Below are positions 25,704-34,374 of a stretch of 64,000 bases of DNA, in pieces (position 1 is the first letter of the stretch; the number at the start of each line of letters is the position of its first letter). The position numbers were made by a program, and so were the translations under genes. Below the pieces are notes generated by a model. The model was not told the origin of the DNA, ran no database searches, and saw nothing but the letters and a program-made list of their open reading frames with translations. The stretch covers positions 62,001 to 126,000 of the forward strand of contig CBDBIK010000006.1 in NCBI GenBank assembly GCA_965206145.1, written 5' to 3'. The DNA is from CBDBIK01 sp965206145 (GTDB lineage Bacteria; Pseudomonadota; Alphaproteobacteria; TMED109).

Positions 25704-26321
25704 GTGGCATCGCCGAGGCGGGTGGGGATTGACGACATCCGCCGAGGCCTTGAGGGAGCTCCCTCGCCCCGCGTCATTTCAGCTGCAACCGGGGACGTAT
25801 CGATCCTGGAAAGCGTGGCCGAACAGGCCATACAGGCCGCGGTACTGGTTGCGCTGATTGATCACGAAGGTGTTCCGAGCGTCCTCCTGCATGAACGAGC
25901 GCACGATCTCAAGCGTCACCCCGGTCAGGTGGGATTTTCTGGTGGCATCATCGAGCCGATTGATACGGATGCCGCCGCTTGTGCTCTGCGCGAGACCGAG
26001 GAAGAGATCGGGCTTTCGCGGAGCCGGGTTCAGGTGTTTTCCGTTCTCGATCGCTGCATGACAGGAACTGGCTACTGCGTAACCCCGATCGTGGGTCGGG
26101 TGGAGCCCGGATTTACGCTTACTCCCGATCCTAGGGAGGTTGTCGATGTGTTTGAGGTACCGCTTTCATTCGTGCTCGATCCAGCGAATCACACCCAGGG
26201 TTCCCTCGACATGCCCGACGGTGTGTTCCATTTCTATGACATACGCTGGAACGGGCGAAGAATCTGGGGAGCAACCGCGCGCATGATCGTGAACCTCTAT
26301 GAACGTGCAGGCGTAGGATGA
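25704..26321 (+). CDS. Nudix hydrolase, CoA pyrophosphatase type
   Basis: 205 residues from a GTG start. The Nudix box GxxxxxExxxxAxREtxEExG is seen as GGIIEPIDTDAAACALRETE followed by EEIGL (around residues 85-109), and KRHPGQVGFSGG before it is the extra UPF0035 motif of CoA pyrophosphatases (NudL/Pcd1 group), which hydrolyse CoA and its derivatives. The start is uncertain: the frame is open far upstream into the thiolase gene, and GTG at 25704 or 25722 both give plausible proteins. Starts a conserved alphaproteobacterial trio with DUF6111 and the CCA-adding enzyme. Confidence 0.85.
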   Translation: MASPRRVGIDDIRRGLEGAPSPRVISAATGDVSILESVAEQAIQAAVLVALIDHEGVPSVLLHERAHDLKRHPGQVGFSGGIIEPIDTDAAACALRETEEEIGLSRSRVQVFSVLDRCMTGTGYCVTPIVGRVEPGFTLTPDPREVVDVFEVPLSFVLDPANHTQGSLDMPDGVFHFYDIRWNGRRIWGATARMIVNLYERAGVG

Positions 26322-26599
26322 TCCGCACTCTGCTCACGAAAATTCTGCCGCTTCTCGTCCCGGCGGTTCTTTTCCTGCTCTGGATGTGGCTGGCGCGCCG
26401 ACGGGCTGCTGCACAGGGAACTGCACCACCGGGAATCCGGAGCGCACCATGGGGGTGGCTTGCCATCGTGGGCATACTCGTACTGGCTGTGGGTTTGGCG
26501 TTTTTCCGATTCTCGACCGACGAATATCCTCGTGGGAGCACTCATACCTCTCCGAAATACGAGAATGGCCGGGTTGTGCCAGGTCGAGCTGAACCTTGA
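26318..26599 (+). CDS. DUF6111 small membrane protein
   Basis: 93 residues with two predicted membrane helices (about 8-26 and 47-64) separated by a basic WLARRRAAAQG loop. This size, topology and position between a CoA pyrophosphatase and a CCA-adding enzyme match the DUF6111 family of alphaproteobacteria; function unknown. The ATG overlaps the Nudix stop codon (ATGA) and its own stop overlaps the TTG start of the next gene, so the trio is translationally coupled. Confidence 0.8.
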   Translation: MIRTLLTKILPLLVPAVLFLLWMWLARRRAAAQGTAPPGIRSAPWGWLAIVGILVLAVGLAFFRFSTDEYPRGSTHTSPKYENGRVVPGRAEP

Positions 26600-27936
26600 C
26601 CTTTACCGACGGGTTACCAGTTTCAGGCAACATCGGCGTGCGTCCCTGGATGAGACGCAGGCATGTTACGAGAGTAATGGAGGCACTCGGGGCGGGGTCG
26701 TCACCGCCGGGCGCACGTTTCGTTGGTGGTTGCGTCCGCGATTCCCTTCTTGATCGACACATTGCCGATGTCGATGTTGCCACCGTTCACAAACCCCGCG
26801 ATGCAGGACGACTTCTGGAACGGGCAGGCGTGAAAATTATTCCCACGGGCATTGCGCACGGGACTGTAACGGCGATGCCGAAGGGCCGAGGGAGGGGGAT
26901 CGAGGTGACAACACTTCGCCACGACATCGACACCTATGGGCGCAGGGCAAAGGTTGAATTCTCGGACGACTGGATGGGCGATGCATCGCGGCGGGATTTC
27001 ACATTCAACGCGCTCTACGCGGATCCTGACGGGACGGTTTACGACCCGTTCGACGGGCGAGCGGACCTTGCCGCACGGCGTGTTCGTTTCATCGGCCAGG
27101 CATCGAGCCGCATCCACGAAGATTATCTGCGAGTGCTTCGCTATTTCCGCTTTCTCGCTTGGCACGGCAAACGTCCTGACCGAGGGACACTCAACGCGGC
27201 AAGCAAGGCACTGCATGGACTTGAGAACCTGTCTGGCTTCCGGGTGCGAGCAGAGATGCTGAAACTCCTTGCAGCACCCAATTTTGTACCGGCGATTCGG
27301 GCGATGGCCGCTACCGGCGTGCTTGGGACCGTGCTTGGTGGCAGGGGCGACCCATCTTCCCGGTCCGCGGTCCGCGCATTCACCGGACTTGCACGGCTTG
27401 CCCGTATCGAGGCGGCACTCGACCTCGAGGATCCGCTCCGTCGGCTCGCCCTTCTCGTCCCAAAACCGTGGGGCGACGTGCGCTGGGCGGCGCGTCTGCG
27501 TTTGGCGCGCCCCGAGCAGGCCCGTCTTCGTGCGGCAATGAGGCCGGGCCCACCGCCCCGCAACGAATGCGAAGCCCGGCTCGCTGTCTGGGAACGGGGG
27601 CGCGAGGCGGCATTGGATCGAATTCTGATTGGTGCTGCGATGTCGGGGCGTCCAAATCTGACCAGTACCACCTTACTTGTCGAGATTATTCGGAAATGGC
27701 GGATGCCGCGGTTTCCGCTTCGGGGCGGTGATGTTTCTTCGCTCGGGATTTCTCCCGGCCCGCAGACGGGAGAACTTCTCCGTACCGTCGAGACATGGTG
27801 GGCAGATGGGGGCTTTGTCGCCCCGCGGGATGCCTGCTTGCGCAGGCTCCGTCAGGCGGAACGGGATCGATTGTCTGCGGTTCCTACGGCTCCTACGGCT
27901 CCTAGGGCCAAGCGGCGAGCGGGGGCAGTGACATGA
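26596..27936 (+). CDS. cca: CCA tRNA nucleotidyltransferase / polyA polymerase family
   Basis: 446 residues, TTG start overlapping the preceding stop as TTGA. Adds or repairs the 3' CCA of tRNAs. Class II nucleotidyltransferase signature: ARFVGGCVRDSLLDRHIADVD with the catalytic DVD aspartates near residue 60, VEVTTLRHD-like strand at about 100, and the RRDFTFNALY motif with LYDPFDG-like YDPFDGRADL after it. The C-terminal helical tRNA-binding region is followed by a Lys/Arg-rich tail. Since the tRNAs here already encode CCA, a repair role is likely. Its 3' end overlaps hemF convergently by 35 bases. Confidence 0.9.
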   Translation: MTFTDGLPVSGNIGVRPWMRRRHVTRVMEALGAGSSPPGARFVGGCVRDSLLDRHIADVDVATVHKPRDAGRLLERAGVKIIPTGIAHGTVTAMPKGRGRGIEVTTLRHDIDTYGRRAKVEFSDDWMGDASRRDFTFNALYADPDGTVYDPFDGRADLAARRVRFIGQASSRIHEDYLRVLRYFRFLAWHGKRPDRGTLNAASKALHGLENLSGFRVRAEMLKLLAAPNFVPAIRAMAATGVLGTVLGGRGDPSSRSAVRAFTGLARLARIEAALDLEDPLRRLALLVPKPWGDVRWAARLRLARPEQARLRAAMRPGPPPRNECEARLAVWERGREAALDRILIGAAMSGRPNLTSTTLLVEIIRKWRMPRFPLRGGDVSSLGISPGPQTGELLRTVETWWADGGFVAPRDACLRRLRQAERDRLSAVPTAPTAPRAKRRAGAVT

Positions 27937-28777
27937 GCACCGCTTCGGGATTTCCGCCGGTCTGAAGTCCGAAACGGGTTCCCCGGTCGTGGAGAAGGTT
28001 AAACTCGACGTAGCGTCCGCGCTTTGCGAGTTGGGTGGCGCGTTGCTCTTCGGTCCAAGGCTCATTCATTGAGCGCCGAACGATTGCAGGAAACACCTTG
28101 GCGAAGGCTTTTCCCACTGTGCGGGTGAAAGCGAAGTCACCCTCAAAATCATCGGCCAGACGGTCGTAGAAGATTCCGCCGATGCCTCTCGGTTCGCCCC
28201 GGTGGGGGAGGTGGAAGTAGCGATCGCACGCATCCCTGAAGCGGGGGTATGACTCGGCATCCCGGGTTTCGCATGCGCTCCGCAGTGTGGCGTGGAAGTC
28301 CTCGGTGTCGCGCTCCCTGGGATGCGAGGGGGTGAGGTCTGCACCGCCTCCGAACCACGCCAAGGTGGTGCGGATGTAGCGTGTGTTCATGTGTGCGGCG
28401 GGGATCAGCGGAGAGCGCATGTGCGCGACCACGGACACGCCGGTTGCGAAGAACCGGGGGTCTTCGGCAGCTCCAGGAATCTCGCTCCGGAACTGCTCGG
28501 AGAATATGCCCTGTACTGCGGAGATGTTGACGCCCACCTTTTCAAAGACGCGCCCGCGCATGATCGCCATCGTTCCTCCACCGGGATTCTCGGCGCCGTC
28601 GTCGATCTCGCGTCGCCATGGCGTGCGAACGAAGGAGCCTGGCTCCATGTCGAACCGGGCATCTGCTTGCACCTCGTTTTCGATTGCCTCAAAGATCCCG
28701 CAGAGCTTGTCGCGGAGTGATTCGAACCAAGTCCGGACCCTAGTTTCCTCCTCAGGCGAGGGTCTCTGTTCGATCAT
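27902..28777 (-). CDS. hemF: Oxygen-dependent coproporphyrinogen-III oxidase
   Basis: 291 residues from the ATG at 28777 (MIEQRPSPEEETRVRTWF). Aerobic oxidative decarboxylation of coproporphyrinogen III to protoporphyrinogen IX in heme synthesis. Signatures: MRGRVFEKVGVNISAVQGIF-like block, then SPLIPAAHMNTRYI, TLAWFGGGADLTP and YVEFNLLHDRGTRFGLQTGG. The frame continues 40 codons upstream without family similarity and would overlap the petA promoter region, so it was not used. Divergent from petABC, whose cytochromes need heme. Confidence 0.95.
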   Translation of the reverse strand: MIEQRPSPEEETRVRTWFESLRDKLCGIFEAIENEVQADARFDMEPGSFVRTPWRREIDDGAENPGGGTMAIMRGRVFEKVGVNISAVQGIFSEQFRSEIPGAAEDPRFFATGVSVVAHMRSPLIPAAHMNTRYIRTTLAWFGGGADLTPSHPRERDTEDFHATLRSACETRDAESYPRFRDACDRYFHLPHRGEPRGIGGIFYDRLADDFEGDFAFTRTVGKAFAKVFPAIVRRSMNEPWTEEQRATQLAKRGRYVEFNLLHDRGTRFGLQTGGNPEAVLMSLPPLAAWP

Positions 28778-28890
28778 GTGGGATCTCCCGGTTCCGTGTA
28801 CGCACGGAGGTCTTGCAAAGGTGTCCCGAGCGATGCATAACCAGCCCTCAGAGGATCCCTCGCCTGTCCTGCCAGGGGACCCCCGACACG

Positions 28891-29418
28891 ATGGCAAACT
28901 CTTCTCGTACAGCGGACGGCGAAAGCCGTCGCGATTTCATGCATGTCGCCTCGGGCACCTTTGGCACGTTCGCCTTGGGGTGCGCCTGCTGGCCGCTGAT
29001 TGACCAGATGAATCCCTCGGCTGATGTGCAGGCTCTCGCTACGGTCGACATCGATATCTCGGGCCTTGCCGAGGGTCAGAGCCGTACGGTGATCTGGCGT
29101 GGTGCGCCGGTGTTCATTCGCCACCGTACTCCTGCCGAGGTTGAGGCCGCCAGGGCGGACGACGCGGCCGAACTTCCCGACCCGCAACCCGATGCCGAGC
29201 GGGTTCAGGATCCTCGTTACCTGGTGTTGGTGGGCGTGTGCACTCATTTGGGCTGTATCCCGTTGGGGGATGGGCAGGGCGACCATGGAGGTTGGTTCTG
29301 CCCTTGTCACGGTTCCCACTACGACACCTCGGGGCGGATCAGGAAGGGTCCCGCGCCACGCAACCTCGTGGTGCCTCCCTATCACTTCCTCGACGAAGCG
29401 ACAATCAGGGTCGGCTAG
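28891..29418 (+). CDS. petA: Ubiquinol-cytochrome c reductase Rieske iron-sulfur subunit
   Basis: 175 residues. Rieske subunit of the bc1 complex. The Tat-like N-terminus has SRRDFMHVASGTFGTFALGC as the membrane anchor. Cluster ligands are in CTHLGC (with CIPLGDGQGD after it) and WFCPCHGSHYDTSGRIRKGP, the two classical Cys-His boxes. The ATG at 28891 is preceded by GGGGAC; the frame is open 26 codons further upstream but the extension lacks any family similarity. First gene of petABC. Confidence 0.96.
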   Translation: MANSSRTADGESRRDFMHVASGTFGTFALGCACWPLIDQMNPSADVQALATVDIDISGLAEGQSRTVIWRGAPVFIRHRTPAEVEAARADDAAELPDPQPDAERVQDPRYLVLVGVCTHLGCIPLGDGQGDHGGWFCPCHGSHYDTSGRIRKGPAPRNLVVPPYHFLDEATIRVG

Positions 29419-29426
29419 GCGACAGC

Positions 29427-30647
29427 ATGAACGGACCAGGCCGCTGGGCGCGGATTGCGCATTGGATCGATTACAGGCTCCCCATCTTCTCGGGGGTGAA
29501 GCATGTGTTGGTCGATTACCGGACCCCGCGCAACCTCAGCGGTTGGTGGAACCTGGGCTCGATTGCCGCTTTCTTCCTGCTGGTCCAGATCGTTACCGGC
29601 ATCGTGCTGGCGATGCACTACACGCCGCACGTGGACCACGCCTTCGACAGTGTCCAGCGGATCACGCGGGACGTGAATTACGGTTGGCTCATCCGTGCCG
29701 TGCACGTGAACAGCGCGTCGTTCTTTTTTATCGCGGTGTACTTGCACACGTTCCGAAGCCTCTACTACGGTTCTTACAAGACACCGCGCGAACTCCTGTG
29801 GTGGCTCGGCCTAATGATCCTGATCATCATGATGCTGACGGCGTTCACCGGTTACGTACTGCCTTGGGGACAGATGAGTTTCTGGGCGGCGACGGTCATC
29901 ACCAACCTGTTCTCGAGCATTCCTGGGATCGGGACGGCAATCGTTGAATGGCTTTGGGGTGGCTACTCGGTCGACAACCCGACACTGGTGCGTTTCTACG
30001 CCCTGCATTACCTGCTTCCGTTTGTGATCGTTGCCTTGGTGTTTCTCCATCTCATCGCACTGCACCGGCACGGCTCGAACAACCCGCTCGGGATCGATCC
30101 TGCCGGCCCCAAGGACACGATCCCCTTTCATCCCTACTACACGATCAAGGATCTCGTCGGGCTCGGGATGACGCTTATCCTGTTTGCCGGCGTGGTTTTC
30201 TACGCCCCTGACTATCTCACTCACCCCGACAATTCGATTCCTGCCAACCCGGTAGTGACGCCGCCCCATATCGTGCCCGAGTGGTACTTCCTGCCCTTCT
30301 ACGCAATCCTTCGTGCCATCCCTGACAAGCTTGGTGGCGTAATTGCCATGTTCGGGGCGCTCCTCATCCTATTTGCGGTTCCCTGGCTGGACACCTCGAA
30401 GGTTCGCAGCACGGTTTTCCGTCCGCTCTATCGCTGGTTCTTCTGGCTGTTGGTGATCGATGTTCTTGTTCTCGGATGGATCGGAGCCAAGCCACCGGAA
30501 GGGGTGTACGTGCCGCTTGGGCAGGCTGCCACCGCGTACTATTTCTTACATTTTCTGGTCGTGATGCCGATTGTGGGCCGCATTGAGAAACCGCGCCTTC
30601 TGCCCGAGAGCATCACCGGCGACGGCGAGAAGGGCGGCAAGCCTTGA
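29427..30647 (+). CDS. petB: Cytochrome b subunit of the bc1 complex
   Basis: 406 residues. Carries hemes bL and bH and both quinone sites. Visible features: WWNLGSIAAFFLLVQIVTGI (first helix), IRAVHVNSASFFFIAVYLHT (heme histidines), GYVLPWGQMSFWAATVITNL, HYLLPFVIVALVFLHLIALH (second histidine pair), and the Qo-site PEWY motif in HIVPEWYFLPFYAILR. The ATG at 29427 starts 9 bases after petA stops; an extended upstream frame is a shadow of petA. Its TGA overlaps the TTG start of petC. Confidence 0.97.
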   Translation: MNGPGRWARIAHWIDYRLPIFSGVKHVLVDYRTPRNLSGWWNLGSIAAFFLLVQIVTGIVLAMHYTPHVDHAFDSVQRITRDVNYGWLIRAVHVNSASFFFIAVYLHTFRSLYYGSYKTPRELLWWLGLMILIIMMLTAFTGYVLPWGQMSFWAATVITNLFSSIPGIGTAIVEWLWGGYSVDNPTLVRFYALHYLLPFVIVALVFLHLIALHRHGSNNPLGIDPAGPKDTIPFHPYYTIKDLVGLGMTLILFAGVVFYAPDYLTHPDNSIPANPVVTPPHIVPEWYFLPFYAILRAIPDKLGGVIAMFGALLILFAVPWLDTSKVRSTVFRPLYRWFFWLLVIDVLVLGWIGAKPPEGVYVPLGQAATAYYFLHFLVVMPIVGRIEKPRLLPESITGDGEKGGKP

Positions 30648-31411
30648 GGGTGCTTGCGTCTGTCCTGGCACTGGGCATTGCCATGTCCACCGGCCTTGCG
30701 CTGGCTGCGGGCGAGACGGCACATCCTCCGGATGCTGACTTCGGGTTTAAAAAACCGTTCGGCCAATTCGATCGAGGGGCGGTGCGGCGCGGCTTTACGG
30801 TCTATCGCACCCTGTGTTCCGCCTGTCATGGGCTACGCCACGTCGCTTGGCGCAATCTGGCCGATGTCGGTTTCAGCGAAGAAGAAATTGCCGCTCTGGC
30901 TGCCGCTACCGAGGTGCGAGATGGGCCGAACGAAGAGGGAAAGATGTTCCTTCGCCCCGGTCGTCCGTCTGACCGGTTTCCGGATCCCTTTCCGAACGCC
31001 CGCGCCGCCGCGTTCGTAAACGGCGGGGTTGCCCCCCCGGATCTCTCGCTAATGGTGCAAGCGCGCGCCGATGGGGCGAACTACGTTTATGCGCTGCTTA
31101 CGGGCTACGGGGAGCAGCCGGAGGGCTTTGAGCTACGGAGCGGTAGCTACAACCGCTACTTCCCCGGCGGCGCGATCGCCATGCCGCAGCCGCTGTGGGG
31201 TGATGACATTGAGTTCGCCGACGGGACGCCTGCCACGCTTGAGCAGGAGGCGAGGGACGTGGTGACGTTTCTTGCTTGGACAGCGGATCCGTACCTGGAA
31301 AAACGTAAACGGACCGGCTTCAAGGTGCTCCTGTTCCTTGTCGTGATGACGGCGATCTTCTACGGCTCTTATCGAAAGATCTGGCGGCGAGTGAGGACGG
31401 GCGAGGCCTGA
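30644..31411 (+). CDS. petC: Cytochrome c1 of the bc1 complex
   Basis: 255 residues. Membrane-anchored c-type cytochrome passing electrons from the Rieske centre to soluble cytochrome c. The signal peptide ends after GLALA; the heme site is YRTLCSACHGLRHVAWRNLA, the axial methionine is in GGAIAMPQPLWGDDI, and the C-terminal anchor is KVLLFLVVMTAIFYGSY. The start is either the TTG at 30644 overlapping the petB stop (TTGA) or the GTG at 30650; both give the same mature protein. Faces mtnP, whose stop is three bases away. Confidence 0.96.
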   Translation: MRVLASVLALGIAMSTGLALAAGETAHPPDADFGFKKPFGQFDRGAVRRGFTVYRTLCSACHGLRHVAWRNLADVGFSEEEIAALAAATEVRDGPNEEGKMFLRPGRPSDRFPDPFPNARAAAFVNGGVAPPDLSLMVQARADGANYVYALLTGYGEQPEGFELRSGSYNRYFPGGAIAMPQPLWGDDIEFADGTPATLEQEARDVVTFLAWTADPYLEKRKRTGFKVLLFLVVMTAIFYGSYRKIWRRVRTGEA

Positions 31412-31414
31412 TTC

Positions 31415-32287
31415 TCAGCCGAGGGCCCGTCCGGCGATTGCATCGAGGCGGCGTTTCATTTCCGGATCACGGCTCTCAGGTGCGGTGATGATGGCTACAT
31501 CAAGGGCGGTGTAAGCGGGATCCGACCCATTCCACGGCTCCGCCGCGATTTTCCGGGCGAGTGCGGAAACCAGGCCACGTGCCCTGGCAGCATTCGAGAG
31601 CAGCACATCGATCACCTGCTCGACGGTTACTGCGTCGTGCCCGGGGTGCCAGCAGTCGTAGTCGGTGATCATGGCGACGCTGGCGTACGCGATCTCCGCT
31701 TCTCGTGCGAGCTTGGCCTCGGGCATGTTCGTCATCCCGATCACATCGCACTTCCAAGAGCGGTAGAGATCGGATTCGGCGCGCGAGGAAAACTGCGGCC
31801 CTTCCATGGCGAGATAGGTACCACCCTCAACCGTCTCGATTCCTGAATCGGCGGCAGCGGCGGCGATAAGACGCACCAAGCGTGCGGAAACCGGGTGTGC
31901 CATCGACACGTGTGCGACAAGCCCCGGGCCGAAAAAGCTTTTCTCCCTGGCGAAGGTACGATCGATGAACTGATCCACTAGTACGAACGTTCCCGGTGCT
32001 AAGTCCTCGCGTAGGCTCCCTGCTGCGGACAGCGAAACGAGGTCGGTAACTCCGCTTCGCTTGAGGGCGTCGATGTTGGCGCGGAAATTAATCGCTGATG
32101 GGGGAAGCCGGTGTCCTCGGCCATGGCGGGGGAGAAAACGGAAATCGAGGCCTTCGATTCGGCAGTGCAGGATTTCGTCAGAAGGCTCCCCGAAGGAAGA
32201 TTTAACGCGATGCCATTCGGCATTCTCGATTCCTTCGAGCTCGTAGAGGCCGCTTCCTCCGACGATTCCGACGATCGGGCGGTCCAT
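31415..32287 (-). CDS. mtnP: S-methyl-5'-thioadenosine phosphorylase
   Basis: 290 residues. Phosphorolysis of methylthioadenosine, a by-product of polyamine synthesis, to adenine and methylthioribose-1-phosphate. Signatures: IVGIVGGSGLYELEG at the start, FLPRHGRGHRLPPSAINFRA, TYLAMEGPQFSSRAES and VIGMTNMPEAKLAREAEIAY, the last with the NMP block typical of MTAP rather than purine nucleoside phosphorylase. Converges with petC; petABC next to mtnP is common in Rhodospirillales. Confidence 0.95.
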   Translation of the reverse strand: MDRPIVGIVGGSGLYELEGIENAEWHRVKSSFGEPSDEILHCRIEGLDFRFLPRHGRGHRLPPSAINFRANIDALKRSGVTDLVSLSAAGSLREDLAPGTFVLVDQFIDRTFAREKSFFGPGLVAHVSMAHPVSARLVRLIAAAAADSGIETVEGGTYLAMEGPQFSSRAESDLYRSWKCDVIGMTNMPEAKLAREAEIAYASVAMITDYDCWHPGHDAVTVEQVIDVLLSNAARARGLVSALARKIAAEPWNGSDPAYTALDVAIITAPESRDPEMKRRLDAIAGRALG

Positions 32288-32289
32288 TT

Positions 32290-32730
32290 TCAGAAATCTG
32301 CAACCGAAAGTAATTCGACCTCGAAGACGAGCGTGGCGTTGGGGGGGATGGCTCCGCCACCTGCGCCGCGTTCGCCATAAGCCATCGACGGTGGGATGAC
32401 CAGGCAGCGTTTGCCGCCGACGCGCATGCCGGTAACGCCTTTGTCCCAGCCCTCGATCACTCTCCCTTCGCCAAGTGGAAAGTTAAATGGCCGTTGTCGG
32501 CCACGAGTGCTGTCGAAAACCTTGCCTAGGGCCATGCACGGATTGTCGGTGTCAGATTCGGAATCAAAGATCCAGCCCGTGTAGTGGACGCTGACGCCAT
32601 TCCCGGTCTCGGTCATGCGGCCATCGCCAATTTTCGTGTCGACGATGTGAAGGGAAGAGGGTGGTTCGATTGCGCCTGCGGCTGCGGGGACGAACACGAC
32701 GAGAAGGGCGGCAAGAAAGTAGATGCGCAC
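32290..32730 (-). CDS. FKBP-type peptidyl-prolyl isomerase, exported
   Basis: 146 residues. Signal peptide to about residue 19 (cleavage after AAAGA). FKBP domain: GNGVSVHYTGWIFDSES, FNFPLGEGRVIEGWDKGVTG with the active-site VIEGW, MRVGGKRCLVIPPSMAYGER and GAIPPNATLVFEVELL. Probably a periplasmic folding catalyst. The spacing between VHYTGW and FPLG is longer than in minimal FKBPs (about 18 extra residues including SDTDNPCMALGK). Stop lies 3 bases from the mtnP start on the same strand, so the two may be co-transcribed. Confidence 0.93.
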   Translation of the reverse strand: MRIYFLAALLVVFVPAAAGAIEPPSSLHIVDTKIGDGRMTETGNGVSVHYTGWIFDSESDTDNPCMALGKVFDSTRGRQRPFNFPLGEGRVIEGWDKGVTGMRVGGKRCLVIPPSMAYGERGAGGGAIPPNATLVFEVELLSVADF

Positions 32731-32742
32731 GAGCGGGACGGC

Positions 32743-33414
32743 CTAACCCATGTTCTCGCCGAGGAACGCAAGCGTGCGCTCCCGTGCGAGAGTGGCGGAT
32801 TGGGGATGGAAGGAGCTACGCAGATCGCAGGAGAAGCCGTGATCGGCTCCCTCGTAGATGTGGATGTCGGCTGAGGTGCAGAACTCGCGGATCTTCTCCA
32901 CATCTTTGGGCGGAATGGTTGTGTCCTCGGTCCCAAAGTGCATTTGAACAGGCACCTTGGGTTGCTCTTCGAGGAACGAGGCGATCTGGCCGCCGTAGTA
33001 ACAGACGGAGGCGTCCATCCCGTAGCCGCGACAGGCGGTGAGCCAGGCGAGGGAGCCGCCGTAGCAGTAGCCGACGAGACCGACCGAGTGGCTTGCCCGC
33101 AGCGTGGCGATGCACGAGATAATGTCCATCAAAGGGAGATCCCATCCAGCCTTGCCCTTGAGTTCGAGGGCGCGATCAATGTCGGTAGGCTCGTAACCGA
33201 CCTCGATCCCCGGCTCGATCCGGTGGTAGAGGTCGGGGGCGTAGACGACGTAGCCTTCCTCGGCGAACCCGTCGGCGGTTGCGCGGATGTAGCGGTTCAC
33301 GCCAAAGATTTCCTGGATGAGGACAATGGCTCCCTTGCGTGCGCTCGTCGGCTCGGCGAGGTAGACGGGAATGTCGAGGTCGTCCGCGGAGCGGACATTG
33401 ATCATGGATCCCAT
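32743..33414 (-). CDS. Dienelactone hydrolase family protein
   Basis: 223 residues from the ATG at 33414, which has AAAGG upstream. Alpha/beta hydrolase of the dienelactone hydrolase type: IVLIQEIFGVNRYIRATAD near the start, the cysteine nucleophile in VGLVGYCYGGSLAW (about residue 118) and the histidine in IYEGADHGFSCD, with the acid in the FGTEDTTIPP loop. Family members hydrolyse cyclic lactones of aromatic degradation or general esters; no aromatic-pathway genes are nearby, so the substrate is open. A long upstream extension of the frame overlaps lipB and was rejected. Confidence 0.9.
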   Translation of the reverse strand: MGSMINVRSADDLDIPVYLAEPTSARKGAIVLIQEIFGVNRYIRATADGFAEEGYVVYAPDLYHRIEPGIEVGYEPTDIDRALELKGKAGWDLPLMDIISCIATLRASHSVGLVGYCYGGSLAWLTACRGYGMDASVCYYGGQIASFLEEQPKVPVQMHFGTEDTTIPPKDVEKIREFCTSADIHIYEGADHGFSCDLRSSFHPQSATLARERTLAFLGENMG

Positions 33415-33593
33415 GGGTGCCTTTCTGAAAATGGATATGGGAACAGGTCCCGGGAGATCATCGTGCGTCTGTTTGTAGCCGCCGGATTGGACCCGGTCCA
33501 TAGTCACCGAAGTAGTCACCGAAAACGTAACGGATGTGTACCCCGCAGGAATAAAACGATCCCCGGTTTCCAACTTCCGGCCGAGCACTCGAC

Positions 33594-34244
33594 TCAAGGG
33601 CCAGACCTTGCCGACATCGTTCGCTCGAAATGCTTTTCGAGTGCCTGGTCCACTTCGCGCATGGCAACCGCGCGGCCCAGGTTCGAAAGGGAAGTGACGT
33701 CAGCATCTCGGATTCCGCACGGTACGATTCCTTCATAATGGGAGAGATCAGGGTCCACATTGACTGATATCCCGTGATACGTGATTCCACGACGCACGCG
33801 CACACCGATTGCCGCGATTTTTGCGTCGCGTCCCTGAGTTCCTCGAACCCAGACACCGACGCGGCTCTTCCGTCGCCCGCCTTCGATGCCGAATTCACTG
33901 AGAGTGGCGATGACCCATTCCTCCAATCCCCGAACGAAACGCCGGATGTCTCGTCCGCGCGTGCGCAGATCAAGCATGACGTAGGCGATTCGTTGCCCGG
34001 GACCGTGATAGGTCACCTGCCCGCCCCGGCCGGTGACATGAACTGGGAATGGTCCGTCGCGCGGGATTTCCTCCTCTCTCGCGCTGGTTCCCGCAGTGAA
34101 AAGCGGCGAATGCTCGAGGAGCCAGACCCGTTCCGGGGCGTTGCTATCGAGCATGTTCGCGACGTGTTGTTCCATGGCCCGAACTGCTTCCGGATAGGGC
34201 ACAGGGGAGGTGCTGGTGCGCCACTCGACAGGCGGTGTAGTCAT
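33594..34244 (-). CDS. lipB: Lipoyl(octanoyl) transferase
   Basis: 216 residues. Transfers octanoyl groups from acyl carrier protein to lipoyl domains of dehydrogenases. Signatures: VWLLEHSPLFTAGTSAREEE, VHVTGRGGQVTYHGPGQRIA containing the RGGxxTYHGPGQ substrate loop, KIAAIGVRVRRGITYHGISV with the catalytic lysine, and the acyl-accepting cysteine in EGIVPCGIRDADVTSL. Stands alone, divergent from mgtE. Confidence 0.97.
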   Translation of the reverse strand: MTTPPVEWRTSTSPVPYPEAVRAMEQHVANMLDSNAPERVWLLEHSPLFTAGTSAREEEIPRDGPFPVHVTGRGGQVTYHGPGQRIAYVMLDLRTRGRDIRRFVRGLEEWVIATLSEFGIEGGRRKSRVGVWVRGTQGRDAKIAAIGVRVRRGITYHGISVNVDPDLSHYEGIVPCGIRDADVTSLSNLGRAVAMREVDQALEKHFERTMSARSGP

Positions 34245-34374
34245 GGCAGATCTTTGGATTCCGGAAAGGACGTTTCTTCGAGTCTGTCGAGCCTACTGCG
34301 CAACGGTCTGCCCCGCTAAAGGGTTGTACGCAGGTATATAGTTTCTCGGCGCATTGTCCTGGCGGGAGGGAGTC

